From an uncultured Clostridia bacterium (lineage in GTDB: Bacteria > Bacillota > Clostridia > Christensenellales > Pumilibacteraceae), in the NCBI GenBank assembly GCA_948440265.1, contig CAOJOK010000002.1:186001-250000 (forward strand): 64,000 nucleotides of DNA, given 5' to 3'. Position numbers and translations under genes: made by a program. How positions within the stretch are numbered: position 1 is the stretch's first letter; each line of letters starts with the position of its first letter. This document shows positions 42,754 through 51,645 of this stretch, piece after piece. The notes beneath the pieces were generated by a model that saw nothing but the letters and a program-made list of their open reading frames with translations, was not told the origin of the DNA and searched no databases.

Positions 42754-43910
42754 TGTCCTTTGTCGATTACGGATATGTCTCTTTGAATAAAAAGCGCGAA
42801 GAGCTGTGCGGCGACAGAGTGGAACACACCGTCTGCGGAGACGTCCACACCTTTGTTTTGGCGGACGGTCTGGGAAGCGGGGTCAAGGCGAACATTCTCG
42901 CCACGCTTACCAGTAAAATACTCTGCACAATGGCGGCGGCAAACATTCCGATTGCCGATTGCATAGACACGATTATCGATTCTCTGCCCGTCTGCAAGGT
43001 GCGCGGCGTCGCCTATGCGACTTTCACCGTCGTATCGCTCGACGAGCGCGGCAGGGGCTATATAGTCGAATATGACAATCCCCCGGCAATCTACCTGCGC
43101 GGCGGCAAGCTCTGTCCGCTGGAAAGACAGGAAAAGGTTTACGGCGGCAAAAAGGTCTACTTCTCCGAACTCGAAATGCAGGAGGGCGACCAGATTATAA
43201 CGACAAGCGACGGCGTCGTGCACGCGGGAATAGGTATGTCCTTGAACTTCGGCTGGGACGTCGCGGAAATCAGAGAGTTTACGGAAATTCAGTACGAAAG
43301 AAACGGCGCGGCAATGACTGCGGCAAGCGTGCTTGCCAACGCCTGCTATTCCCTGTACGGCAAAGAATGCGGCGACGATACGACGGTGCTCTGCGTCAAG
43401 CTTATGCCGACGAAAACGCTGAATATAATGATAGGTCCGCCCGTGGACCCTGCAAGAGACGAAGCCGTCGTGAAAGAATTTATGTCGCAGGAAGGCAAAC
43501 ACGCCGTGTGCGGCGGAACAAGCTCCCAGGTCGTGGCGCGCGTTTTGAAAAAGGAACTGACTTCGTCGTTCGATTTTCCCGACCGCGACGTGCCGCCGAT
43601 TGGCTATATCGACGGCGTGGACCTTGTATGCGAAGGCGTGCTTACGCTTAAAAAGACGTTGAAATACGCGGAAGATTTTTCCAATCCCGCCTACCCCGAG
43701 ATAAAGCAATTCCGCGGCAAGGACGGCGCGTCAATGCTTGCAAATCTCTTGCTGTGCGACAGCGGCGCCGTAAATATATTTGTCGGCAGAAACGTCAATC
43801 TCGCGCACGAAGGTCTCGGAATCGACAATAAGTCGAAGCTGGATATCGTCGTCAAGCTGTTGAAGATTTTGACGTCTCTCGGCAAAAAAGTGGATATAAA
43901 ATACTACTGA
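42753..43910 (+). CDS. SpoIIE-family PP2C serine phosphatase
   Basis: 385 residues. The PP2C metal motifs are visible: FVLADGLGSGVKANILA (about 32) and ITTSDGVVHAG (about 150). The start overlaps the hydS stop (TAATG). SpoIIE phosphatases next to HydS are a known arrangement (putative sensory hydrogenase group), so H2 status probably controls dephosphorylation of an anti-sigma antagonist or similar target. The C-terminal 150 residues form an extra alpha/beta domain whose role is unknown. Confidence 0.9.
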   Translation: MSFVDYGYVSLNKKREELCGDRVEHTVCGDVHTFVLADGLGSGVKANILATLTSKILCTMAAANIPIADCIDTIIDSLPVCKVRGVAYATFTVVSLDERGRGYIVEYDNPPAIYLRGGKLCPLERQEKVYGGKKVYFSELEMQEGDQIITTSDGVVHAGIGMSLNFGWDVAEIREFTEIQYERNGAAMTAASVLANACYSLYGKECGDDTTVLCVKLMPTKTLNIMIGPPVDPARDEAVVKEFMSQEGKHAVCGGTSSQVVARVLKKELTSSFDFPDRDVPPIGYIDGVDLVCEGVLTLKKTLKYAEDFSNPAYPEIKQFRGKDGASMLANLLLCDSGAVNIFVGRNVNLAHEGLGIDNKSKLDIVVKLLKILTSLGKKVDIKYY

Positions 43911-43926
43911 CAACTATGAGGTAATT

Positions 43927-45363
43927 ATGGATAGAGTTTTCGATACGAAAGTTCAAGTTTTAAAATATCAGGTACTCAAATCGGTCATACGCCGCGCCTA
44001 CGAGGGCGAAAGACAGCTCGACTTGGCTCCCTATGAGATTCCCAAAGAAGTCGTGCCCGGACCGAAAACGGATATGCGCTGCTGTATATACAAGGCGCGC
44101 GCCGTCGTGGAAGAACGCGTCAGAATGGCTATGGGCGGTGACAAGGACAATCCGAACATAATAGAATGTCTGCCCGTCGCCTGCGACGAATGTCCGATTG
44201 AAACCTATTACGTCTCCCCTGCCTGCCGCGGCTGCATAAACCACAAGTGCGCGGACGTCTGCCCTGCCGGCGCGATAACCATAAAGGGACAGGCGAAGAT
44301 TGACCCCGAAAAGTGTCTGGACTGCGGAAAGTGCGCCAAAGCCTGCCCGTATAAGGCAATAATCGAGCTGTCCCGTCCCTGCGTCACCAGCTGCAAGATA
44401 GGCGCGATAAAAATCGACGACGACAAAAAGGCGCAAATCGATAACGACAAATGCGTTATGTGCGGAGCCTGCGTATACTCCTGCCCGTTCGGCGCGATAA
44501 CCGACAAGTCCTATGTCTTGGACTGCGTCAAGATTTTGAAAGACGCCGAAAAGAACGGCACGAAAGTGTATGCGCTTATCGCGCCCGCCATCGTCAGCCA
44601 GTTCAAATACGCGAAGATAGAACAGATTGTCGAAGGAATAAAAATGCTCGGCTTCCACAACGTCATAGAGACGGCAATGGGCGCGGACATCACTCTGCAC
44701 AAGGAGTTGAGCGAGCTTAAAGATGTCGACAAGCTCACGACATCCTGCTGTCCGTCGTTCGTTATGTACATAGAAAAGCACTTCCCCAAGCTGAAACAGT
44801 ACATATCGCACTCCCCGTCGCCTATGGTGGAAGCGGCACAGCTCATTAAGCGCACGAACCCCGACAGCAAAGTGGTGTTCATCGGACCCTGCACTTCCAA
44901 AAAGTACGAGTACAAGCTGGAAAAGACGGGCGGCGCGGTGGACTGCGTAATCTCGTTCGAAGAACTGCAAGCATTTCTCGACGCACGCGACATAGACGTT
45001 TCGTCGCTGCCCGAAAGTCCGCTGAACAACGCTTCCTTTTACGGCAGAATCTTTGCAAAAAGCGGCGGCATAGCGCAAGGCGTAAAGGAGCTCAAAGAAA
45101 AGTACGGCATAACCAAAGAAATATGCCCGATTGCTTTAAACGGTTTGGAAGAAATACGTCTGGCTCTCTTGAAGATGAACGTAAACAAGCTGCCCGAAAA
45201 CTTTATCGAAGGTATGGCTTGCGTGGGCGGCTGTCTCAACGGCGCGCTCTGTCTGCACCACGAGGAGAAGAACGTGCGCGACGTGGACAAATACGGTCAG
45301 CAGGCAAAGGAAAAAGACATTTCCAATTCTGTGGCTCTGTATAATATGACTCTCGACAAATAA
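43927..45363 (+). CDS. [FeFe] hydrogenase, group B-like
   Basis: 478 residues. The N terminus has a CDECPIETYY Cys pair and several [4Fe-4S] motifs (CRGCINHKCADVC, CLDCGKCAKACP, CVMCGACVYSCP). The H-cluster loops are complete: L1 TTSCCPSF (Cys274, Cys275), L2 GPCTSKK (Cys322), L3 EGMACVGGC (Cys432, Cys436). Met before the L2 Cys is Gly, as in group B enzymes. It should interconvert H2 and protons with ferredoxin in the cytosol. No HydE/F/G maturases lie in the window. It is the last gene of the operon. Confidence 0.93.
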   Translation: MDRVFDTKVQVLKYQVLKSVIRRAYEGERQLDLAPYEIPKEVVPGPKTDMRCCIYKARAVVEERVRMAMGGDKDNPNIIECLPVACDECPIETYYVSPACRGCINHKCADVCPAGAITIKGQAKIDPEKCLDCGKCAKACPYKAIIELSRPCVTSCKIGAIKIDDDKKAQIDNDKCVMCGACVYSCPFGAITDKSYVLDCVKILKDAEKNGTKVYALIAPAIVSQFKYAKIEQIVEGIKMLGFHNVIETAMGADITLHKELSELKDVDKLTTSCCPSFVMYIEKHFPKLKQYISHSPSPMVEAAQLIKRTNPDSKVVFIGPCTSKKYEYKLEKTGGAVDCVISFEELQAFLDARDIDVSSLPESPLNNASFYGRIFAKSGGIAQGVKELKEKYGITKEICPIALNGLEEIRLALLKMNVNKLPENFIEGMACVGGCLNGALCLHHEEKNVRDVDKYGQQAKEKDISNSVALYNMTLDK

Positions 45364-45394
45364 TAACACGGATATAAAAACGGAGGATATACAA

Positions 45395-46780
45395 GTGAAT
45401 TTTTCAGACAAAGCGCACGAGGAGTGCGGCGTACTCGGCTTTTACGACGTTGACGGTCACAGCGTCGCGCACGAGATTTACCACGGACTTTATGCCCTGC
45501 AGCACCGCGGACAGGAAAGCTGCGGCATTGCGACCAACGACGACGGACACATACACCAGGTCAAAGACAAGGGTATGGTCAACGAAGTTTTCAACGAAGC
45601 CAATCTCGGCTCGCTCGTCGGCAACATAGGCGTAGGACACGTTCGTTACGCGCACAGCAACGAGCCGCGCGAAAACGCACAGCCGCTTGTTTCCCGCTAT
45701 TGCAAGGGGTCTTTGACTTTGGCGCACAACGGAAGCATAACCAATGCCGACAGCCTGCGCGAGCAGTTGGAGTCGAACGGCGCGATATTTCAATCGACGA
45801 ACGACACCGAAGTCATAATGCACCTAATCGCCATTGCGCGCACGACGTCGCACAGCGTGGAAGCCGCCGCCCTGTCCGTTATGGACAAGCTGGAAGGCGC
45901 ATACAGTATGATTCTTATGAGCCCGAGAAAACTTATGGGCATACGCGACCCGCAGGGCTTTCATCCGCTCTGCATAGGCAAAAAGGGCAAAAGCTATATT
46001 CTGGCAAGCGAAAGCTGTGCGCTCGACACTATGCGCGCCGAATTCGTTCGCGACGTCGAACCCGGAGAAATAGTGCTTATCGAGGGCACGAAGCTTACTT
46101 CGATTAAAGACAAGTGCAATAAAAAACCGTCGCTGTGCGTGTTCGAGTATATGTACTTCGCCCGCCCCGACTCCGTCATAGACGGCATATCGGTGTACGA
46201 AACGAGAATAAATACGGGCAGACTGCTGGCAAAAGCCGCGCCCGTGCAAGCCGACTTCGTTATGGGCGTCCCCGACTCCGGACTCAACTTCGCGCAGGGC
46301 TATGCTATGGAAAGCGGTATCCCCTACGGCGAAGGACTGATTCGCAACCGCTATACGGGCAGAACTTTCATAAAGCACACGCAGGCAGAACGCGTCGCCG
46401 CCGTGAACATAAAGCTCAACGCTTTGGCGTCCGCCGTGAACGGCAAGCGCGTGATAATGGTGGACGACTCCATTGTCCGCGGCACCACCTGCGCTAACAT
46501 AATAAAGATGTTAAAAGACAAGGGCGCGAAAGAAGTGCATTTGCGCATAGCGTCGCCGAGATTTTTGTTCCCCTGCTATTTCGGAACGGATATCCCGTCC
46601 AAGAAAGAGCTTATCGCCAACCGTTACAGCGTGGAAGAAATAAGAAAGCTCGTCGGAGCGGACACGCTTGCATATCTCCCCGTGGAAGAAATAAATAACA
46701 TAGGACTTCGAAAGGACTTCGGTTACTGCTCGGCTTGCTTCACGGGCAAATACCCGATTAAAGTAAAGGAAGAAGAATAA
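45395..46780 (+). CDS. purF: amidophosphoribosyltransferase
   Basis: 461 residues from GTG 45395 with GGAGG eight bases upstream. It makes phosphoribosylamine from PRPP and glutamine, the first step of purine synthesis. The N-terminal amidotransferase domain has the catalytic Cys after a short propeptide (HEECGVLGFYD); the C domain has the PRPP loop VIMVDDSIVRGTT. The cysteines expected for an Fe-S cluster are present near the C terminus (CYFG, CSACF). It is read from the hydrogenase operon (31-base gap), away from other pur genes. Confidence 0.96.
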   Translation: MNFSDKAHEECGVLGFYDVDGHSVAHEIYHGLYALQHRGQESCGIATNDDGHIHQVKDKGMVNEVFNEANLGSLVGNIGVGHVRYAHSNEPRENAQPLVSRYCKGSLTLAHNGSITNADSLREQLESNGAIFQSTNDTEVIMHLIAIARTTSHSVEAAALSVMDKLEGAYSMILMSPRKLMGIRDPQGFHPLCIGKKGKSYILASESCALDTMRAEFVRDVEPGEIVLIEGTKLTSIKDKCNKKPSLCVFEYMYFARPDSVIDGISVYETRINTGRLLAKAAPVQADFVMGVPDSGLNFAQGYAMESGIPYGEGLIRNRYTGRTFIKHTQAERVAAVNIKLNALASAVNGKRVIMVDDSIVRGTTCANIIKMLKDKGAKEVHLRIASPRFLFPCYFGTDIPSKKELIANRYSVEEIRKLVGADTLAYLPVEEINNIGLRKDFGYCSACFTGKYPIKVKEEE

Positions 46781-46814
46781 TCGAATAAGCCCGAGCAACT
46801 TAATACAAAGAGAA

Positions 46815-46854
46815 AAAGAGCGGAAGAATTTTCAAAATTCTCCGCTCTTTTAAT
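46815..46854 (+). terminator. intrinsic terminator after purF
   Basis: A long stem AAAGAGCGGAAGAATTTT / AAAATTCTCCGCTCTTT with a single-base loop, ending in T4. Confidence 0.9.
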
Positions 46855-46878
46855 TGCCCGATAAATTGTAATTTTGCA

Positions 46879-47262
46879 TTATCGGGAAGATAATTCTTTA
46901 TAGCTTTTATCGTTAAAACCCCATCCTAATAATGACAAAGAGTAGAAACGCTCATCGCAAAATGCTTCTACTAAACTATTTATATCTATTTTAAAATCTT
47001 TCGGGATGTCATTTTTTAGCTTTATTTTGACTTTTACTTTTTTATCAGTGGAGTTTTTCAGCAATTTAATCATCTGCTCGAAGTCTCCGTTGCGGTACAT
47101 TTTTGAATTTTTCAGTTCATACCAAGCGTAACAATATTTATTTTCCCCAAAAATATTACCGTATGCTTCTATATTGAAAAATCCTGATTCAACATCATTC
47201 GGCACATCAACGAATCGAAATGGTAATATAATTTCTTTATATGTGGTTTTCGTAAAAAACAT
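46879..47262 (-). CDS. AT-rich protein of unknown function
   Basis: 127 residues, mixed alpha/beta, no membrane helix or known motif (FFNIEAYGNIFGENKYCYAW near the middle). Codon use is strongly AT-rich compared with flanking genes. GAAGGG lies six bases before the ATG and a good promoter precedes it (47301-47329). It is probably a recent acquisition. It lies next to the TrkA/RyR pair, but with its own promoter. Confidence 0.65.
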   Translation of the reverse strand: MFFTKTTYKEIILPFRFVDVPNDVESGFFNIEAYGNIFGENKYCYAWYELKNSKMYRNGDFEQMIKLLKNSTDKKVKVKIKLKNDIPKDFKIDINSLVEAFCDERFYSLSLLGWGFNDKSYKELSSR

Positions 47263-47300
47263 AAAATGCCCTTCGCTAAATTACTGTTTGTCTTTCAGTT

Positions 47301-47329
47301 ATTATACAATATATAGTCACAAAAGTAAA
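47301..47329 (-). promoter_or_regulatory. promoter of the AT-rich gene
   Basis: Minus-strand TTTACT (47324-47329), 17 bp, TATAAT (47301-47306). Confidence 0.65.
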
Positions 47330-47374
47330 ATAAATAAGCGCTCCGCCTTGCTTGCAAGGTTATAATAAAATGCT

Positions 47375-48676
47375 TTACTTTGTCTTTTGCTTTCTTTCGA
47401 CGATTTTATAGCCGAAGTCGTCCAAAAGCCCGTGCAGACCGTCCATAAGCTGACAGTCGTATTTTATTACGTCCTTTTGAATTTCGTCGCAGTTGTCCCG
47501 CCTTGCCGTCATTGCGGCATATTCTTTCAATCCGTCGAAAGTCGTCAGATTGCCGTGCCGCCGCGCCTTAAAGTCCTTGCCGTTCGTATAGACGGTCTTT
47601 CCGTTTCTTACCGCCGTATCGCGCATAATGCTGTCCTTTTCGGACGGCACAAAGCCGTGGCACAACATATAGGCATTCCACCTTTCGTGCTCCTGCATTG
47701 CAAGATTCGTCCTTGCCGACGGCTGAAAGCGCGCGTCGTATCTGACTATCTTTCTTCCGCAGACGGTATACGGCTGATACTTCGGCATATCGTCTTTCGC
47801 ATATACGTTCATATACTCTTTTTCCGACAGCGGCAATCCGTCCGCGCTCTTATCGCAATAGTCCAAGCCGAGCAAATTCAGCTTGACCCTCACCCCCAGC
47901 ACGCTCATAATATTCGCGCCCCTGTCGAAATCGGTCATTTCTTCCCAATGTTTTTCGGCGCTCTGTTTGACTTTTTCGAAATCTTCTTCCGAAACTTTTT
48001 CGCCGCTTGCCGCAAGATACTCCAAATCGTAAATCGCGTTTCTGTTTTTCGCCATAGAAAGAATACGGCAATCGTATTCTCCGCCGCCGAAAGCGTATAT
48101 TCCGTTTTCGGCTTTTTCCGCGTTTGCGATAACGTCGATTTTTTCGCCGAACCGTTTCTTGATTAGTCTTGCCGTGCGGATATTCTCCGATTGGTCACCG
48201 AGCGACACGACGGCAATATTCACGTCCTTTTCGGACAAGCCGCGCAGGGCTTCGTAAAATTCCTTTGACCCTATTTCGCAGTCGATATATTCTTCTTCCG
48301 CCGCAGGCGCAGGCAGCGGAAGATAGTCTTTTCTGTTTACACCGACGCGGAAATCGTCATACCGATAGTATGTGTCCAAAAAAATCTTTTTCTTTTTTGT
48401 AGCCGCTCTGTCGAAAATATAATACCGCACCTTCTTCGGCACGGGATTATTGTCCGCGTCCGCAGTCAAAAATTGATTTACTTCCGTACTTGTAAGAAAT
48501 ACCGCTTGATTTATCTTTCCAAAGCCTATGAGATAAACATTGACGTTCACGCCGCGCCTTAAAAGCGCCGACTCATAGTCGATATGCTTTCCGCTCATAA
48601 AGCGGGTAAACGGATAGCGGTCCGAAAAGGCGACCGCCGCGTCAAAGGCGTACTTTTTTTCTTCGATTTCAGTCAT
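47375..48676 (-). CDS. TrkA-N-like Rossmann protein with RyR-like C-terminal domain (soluble partner)
   Basis: 433 residues, no membrane helix. Two Rossmann-type segments are visible: NVYLIGFGKINQAVF (about 50, a GxGxxN dinucleotide loop) and NIAVVSLGDQSENIRTARLI (about 170). The region from about 325 (AMQEHERWNAYMLCHGFVP) resembles the RyR domain, in which HERW begins the first helix. It lies 27 bases after a membrane protein with the same domains, so the two probably form a complex that senses a nucleotide or NAD-derived ligand. GGTGA lies eight bases before the ATG. Function is unproven. Confidence 0.75.
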   Translation of the reverse strand: MTEIEEKKYAFDAAVAFSDRYPFTRFMSGKHIDYESALLRRGVNVNVYLIGFGKINQAVFLTSTEVNQFLTADADNNPVPKKVRYYIFDRAATKKKKIFLDTYYRYDDFRVGVNRKDYLPLPAPAAEEEYIDCEIGSKEFYEALRGLSEKDVNIAVVSLGDQSENIRTARLIKKRFGEKIDVIANAEKAENGIYAFGGGEYDCRILSMAKNRNAIYDLEYLAASGEKVSEEDFEKVKQSAEKHWEEMTDFDRGANIMSVLGVRVKLNLLGLDYCDKSADGLPLSEKEYMNVYAKDDMPKYQPYTVCGRKIVRYDARFQPSARTNLAMQEHERWNAYMLCHGFVPSEKDSIMRDTAVRNGKTVYTNGKDFKARRHGNLTTFDGLKEYAAMTARRDNCDEIQKDVIKYDCQLMDGLHGLLDDFGYKIVERKQKTK

Positions 48677-48703
48677 TTATTTTCACCGTCGATATTATGG
48701 AAT

Positions 48704-50647
48704 TTACTGTTTGATAGAGTCTTTGGCTTTTTCTTCTTTCGACAGTTTTTGATACGGAACAAGGTCGGGATGGGTCTTCAAAATATCGTCTTTTGTTTTA
48801 CCGTAAACATAACCTTCCGTTCTCATAAACACATTCCACCGTCTGTGCTCGTATTCTTTGAGCATTTCATTGTAAACCCTGTCCTGTTCGCTTTTTTCTT
48901 CCCTTTCTTTAAAGCCGCACTTTTCCCTGTGTTCGGCATAGACGGCTTGCGCAATCGATGACCGCCTGAAATATTCGTACTTGTTAAACGCGTCTTCCTG
49001 CTCTTTGATTTTGGACTTGTCGCTCTTTGCCACCCACGCCGTATGGAACTTGACCGCAGACCTCTCCAATTCTTCCTGCTCTATGATTTCCAGCGAATAT
49101 CGCGACCCCGTGTCGCCGATAAAGGTTATTCCGTAGTCGTCTTTTTTGAAATTCTTTATTCCGTTCTCTGCGGCTCTCGTCTTGAAAACGCTGCTGACAA
49201 CCGCATATATCGGGGGCACGATGTCTCCGCCGTTTCTCCCTGTCTGCATACGGATTTTAACGGCAGTATCTATATTTCTGTCGTCGTCGCCGAGAGTGGT
49301 AAACGCCATTGTTATGTTTTCGATTTTCGAAAGAATTTCCAAAAACTTGCCGTCGGCAACGTCCACGCCGCCGTGAAATTCGATATTATAATAGGCTTCT
49401 CCCGTATCCGCTTTCTTGTTGCGCGCAATAAGCTCGGGCGCAAAGCTTGCGATTCTGCTTTCGATATCGTCGCGCTTATCGAAAACGTGAACGCTCAAAC
49501 GGTATGTCGGCATCTGTCCGCACCACAGCACGGCTTTAAGCAGTTCCGTTCCGTAAAGCCCGAGACCGACTATGACGATATTTATATCCTTGATTTCGCT
49601 CTCTTTGCTTTCGGACTGCTTGTTCTGCTTTTTCGGGCTTACTTTTTTATAGACGTCGAACATAGAATATTTCCTAATCGTATCGACGGCAAGCCCCCTG
49701 CTCCAATTGACGCGGCGCACTTTGAGTTTGCCGTAATCGACGGTATTCAAAAGCACTTCGCTTTCCGACGAGTTCGAAAATACATATATCTGCGTCTTTT
49801 CCGTATTATACCGCTCGTTGTCGCGACAGCTGTTTATAACGGCAATCGCCTGTCTGATGTTTTCTTCTTCGTTCTCTCCAATCAAATATATTTTGCGGTA
49901 AATATTTTTTTTCGTATATTTCAGACCGATTTTCGTGACGTCCTTTTTCATACATACGGCGCCCATCCGCTTTGCCTGCTCGGCAAGCTCGAACATATTT
50001 TCTTCGCTCGTGTCGACCACGTCGGTAAAGACCACCGTCCTGCGACCGCTCTTTTTCTGCGACAGGATGTCTTCTGCCAAAGCCAGCGACCGCTCGTTCA
50101 GTTCCGAGAGAATATATATGTCCGCTTTTCTCGAAAGGGCATACCGCAAAACCGCCGACGTCTCTTTGAAAAACGACAGTATGAAGCCTGCCGTCATTGC
50201 CGGCGCGATAACAAGCAGCACCGCTATGTAAACGGAATAGAGCGGCGCAAGCACAGCCCCGTCCACAAGCGCCGTGCCGAAAAAGTCGCCGACCGCAGAA
50301 AACTCGCCGTTCAACGTGAACATTTTCAGGGCGTTGTGCACGGACAGCAAAACCGACTTGCATATTCTAAACAAGACGTTTTCCGCCGCCGACAAACCGA
50401 AAAAGTATATCGGATAGAAGATAACCGTCGCCGCAAGAAAAACGCCTGCAAGCACGATATGAAACGGTTTAAACGCATATTTCGCTCCGCGCGATATCTT
50501 GTTCTGCTTTTTGTCGACGGCATTGCTCTTTCGTCTGCCGACCGCGTTTTTCCGCCTATAATGCAGCATTGCGGCAAACACAGCCGAAACGGCAATGCAA
50601 GCCGCCGAAAGACTCAATGCGATTATACATATAACGGTCAAGTTCAT
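48704..50647 (-). CDS. membrane TrkA-N / RyR-domain protein (putative ligand-gated channel or sensor)
   Basis: 647 residues. Four membrane helices (about 4-28, 57-78, 95-115 and 135-160) are followed by two TrkA-N Rossmann domains (about 185-300; and from about 350, INIVIVGLGLYGTELLKAV) and a C-terminal RyR domain (about 590-640: EYEHRRWNVFMRTEGYVYG, then HPDLVPYQKLS). In the literature TrkA-N-RyR fusions are predicted sensors or effectors in nucleotide-based conflict systems, and RyR was named from ryanodine receptors. A potassium-channel-like role is inferred. GAGGAAG lies before the ATG. Confidence 0.82.
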   Translation of the reverse strand: MNLTVICIIALSLSAACIAVSAVFAAMLHYRRKNAVGRRKSNAVDKKQNKISRGAKYAFKPFHIVLAGVFLAATVIFYPIYFFGLSAAENVLFRICKSVLLSVHNALKMFTLNGEFSAVGDFFGTALVDGAVLAPLYSVYIAVLLVIAPAMTAGFILSFFKETSAVLRYALSRKADIYILSELNERSLALAEDILSQKKSGRRTVVFTDVVDTSEENMFELAEQAKRMGAVCMKKDVTKIGLKYTKKNIYRKIYLIGENEEENIRQAIAVINSCRDNERYNTEKTQIYVFSNSSESEVLLNTVDYGKLKVRRVNWSRGLAVDTIRKYSMFDVYKKVSPKKQNKQSESKESEIKDINIVIVGLGLYGTELLKAVLWCGQMPTYRLSVHVFDKRDDIESRIASFAPELIARNKKADTGEAYYNIEFHGGVDVADGKFLEILSKIENITMAFTTLGDDDRNIDTAVKIRMQTGRNGGDIVPPIYAVVSSVFKTRAAENGIKNFKKDDYGITFIGDTGSRYSLEIIEQEELERSAVKFHTAWVAKSDKSKIKEQEDAFNKYEYFRRSSIAQAVYAEHREKCGFKEREEKSEQDRVYNEMLKEYEHRRWNVFMRTEGYVYGKTKDDILKTHPDLVPYQKLSKEEKAKDSIKQ

Positions 50648-50725
50648 AATCTTCCTCGTCTCTTTTGTTTATAAAACTTTTGTTATTTCAACCACTCGTT
50701 TATCCGAATAACGGTAATTCTTTTT

Positions 50726-51184
50726 TTAATCCGTCAAAAACCGAGCGGCTATTTCTGCGGCGACGCGGCATATCTGCGGACAGGGACGGCGCTTATAATA
50801 GCTCTCGTTTCTCTCCTCGGGCGCCGTACCTTCCGTAACCTTTATGCCCTTTAAAAGTTCGGCGCAGATAATCGAGCCGTTCTCTTTTTTGAATTCTTCT
50901 GCAAGAGTCTGAATAAGCTCATAATCCTTATTTCTGTTTTCCTTGCTTCCGTCGCTTTTCAAAAGTCCCGCCAGCATAAATACGGCGGTGGCGGCTCCGC
51001 AAGTCAGTCTCATTCTGCCCGTACCGCCGCCGAAAGGCGCGCCTATTTTCAAAATCGTATCTTCGTCGAGACCGCACTCGTCCTTAAATGCCGCCAGCAC
51101 TGCCTGACAGCAGCTCTTTCCGCTGCGGAAATTGTTTTCGGCAATCTCTCCCTTTTCTTTTATAAAAGCTTCTTTGTCTTTCAT
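50726..51184 (-). CDS. C_GCAxxG_C_C family redox-type protein
   Basis: 152 residues. The family cysteines are present: GKSCCQAVLAAF (about 25), APFGGGTGRMRLTCGAATAVFM (Cys in the GCA-like element) and a C-terminal CPQICR. The protein is often called a putative redox-active protein in anaerobes; its reaction is not known. The ATG overlaps the smpB stop (ATGA). Confidence 0.85.
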   Translation of the reverse strand: MKDKEAFIKEKGEIAENNFRSGKSCCQAVLAAFKDECGLDEDTILKIGAPFGGGTGRMRLTCGAATAVFMLAGLLKSDGSKENRNKDYELIQTLAEEFKKENGSIICAELLKGIKVTEGTAPEERNESYYKRRPCPQICRVAAEIAARFLTD

Positions 51185-51633
51185 TTTCCGACTGCTCTCC
51201 GAATTTCCCTTTCCGCGTCGCGCTTTATGTCGCGCTCCTTAATCGTCTGCCGCTTGTCGTGCAGCTTCTTTCCTTCCGCCAACCCTATTTCCAGCTTGAT
51301 TTTATTTTCCTTGAAATAGAGCTTTCTCGGGACGACGGTGTATCCTTTTCTGTTTATCTGTCCCGCCATTTTGTCGATTTCCGATTTGTGCAGTAAAAGC
51401 TTTCTGTCCCGTCTTTCTTCGGGATTGAAAGCAGAACCTTTTTCATACGACGCCACAAAGGCGTTTTTAAGCCACATTTCGCCGCCGCGTATGAGACAAA
51501 AGGCGTCATTTATATTGGCGTGACCGAGTTTAATCGATTTCACTTCCGCCCCCGTAAGCGATATCCCCGCCTCGTAGGTGTCGACGAAAAAATATTCGAA
51601 ATCGGCTTTTTTGTTTTTGGTTATAAGTTTCAT
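51181..51633 (-). CDS. smpB: SsrA-binding protein
   Basis: 150 residues. SmpB motifs: ITKNKKADFEYFFVDTYEAG, GTEVKS-like LTGAEVKSIKLGHANI, and the basic C-terminal tail KKLHDKRQTIKERDIKR. It escorts tmRNA to stalled ribosomes. AAGGAA lies before the ATG. It is 12 bases after mnmE. No tmRNA gene was found in the window. Confidence 0.96.
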   Translation of the reverse strand: MKLITKNKKADFEYFFVDTYEAGISLTGAEVKSIKLGHANINDAFCLIRGGEMWLKNAFVASYEKGSAFNPEERRDRKLLLHKSEIDKMAGQINRKGYTVVPRKLYFKENKIKLEIGLAEGKKLHDKRQTIKERDIKRDAEREIRRAVGK

Positions 51634-51645
51634 ATCGCTGTTCCT

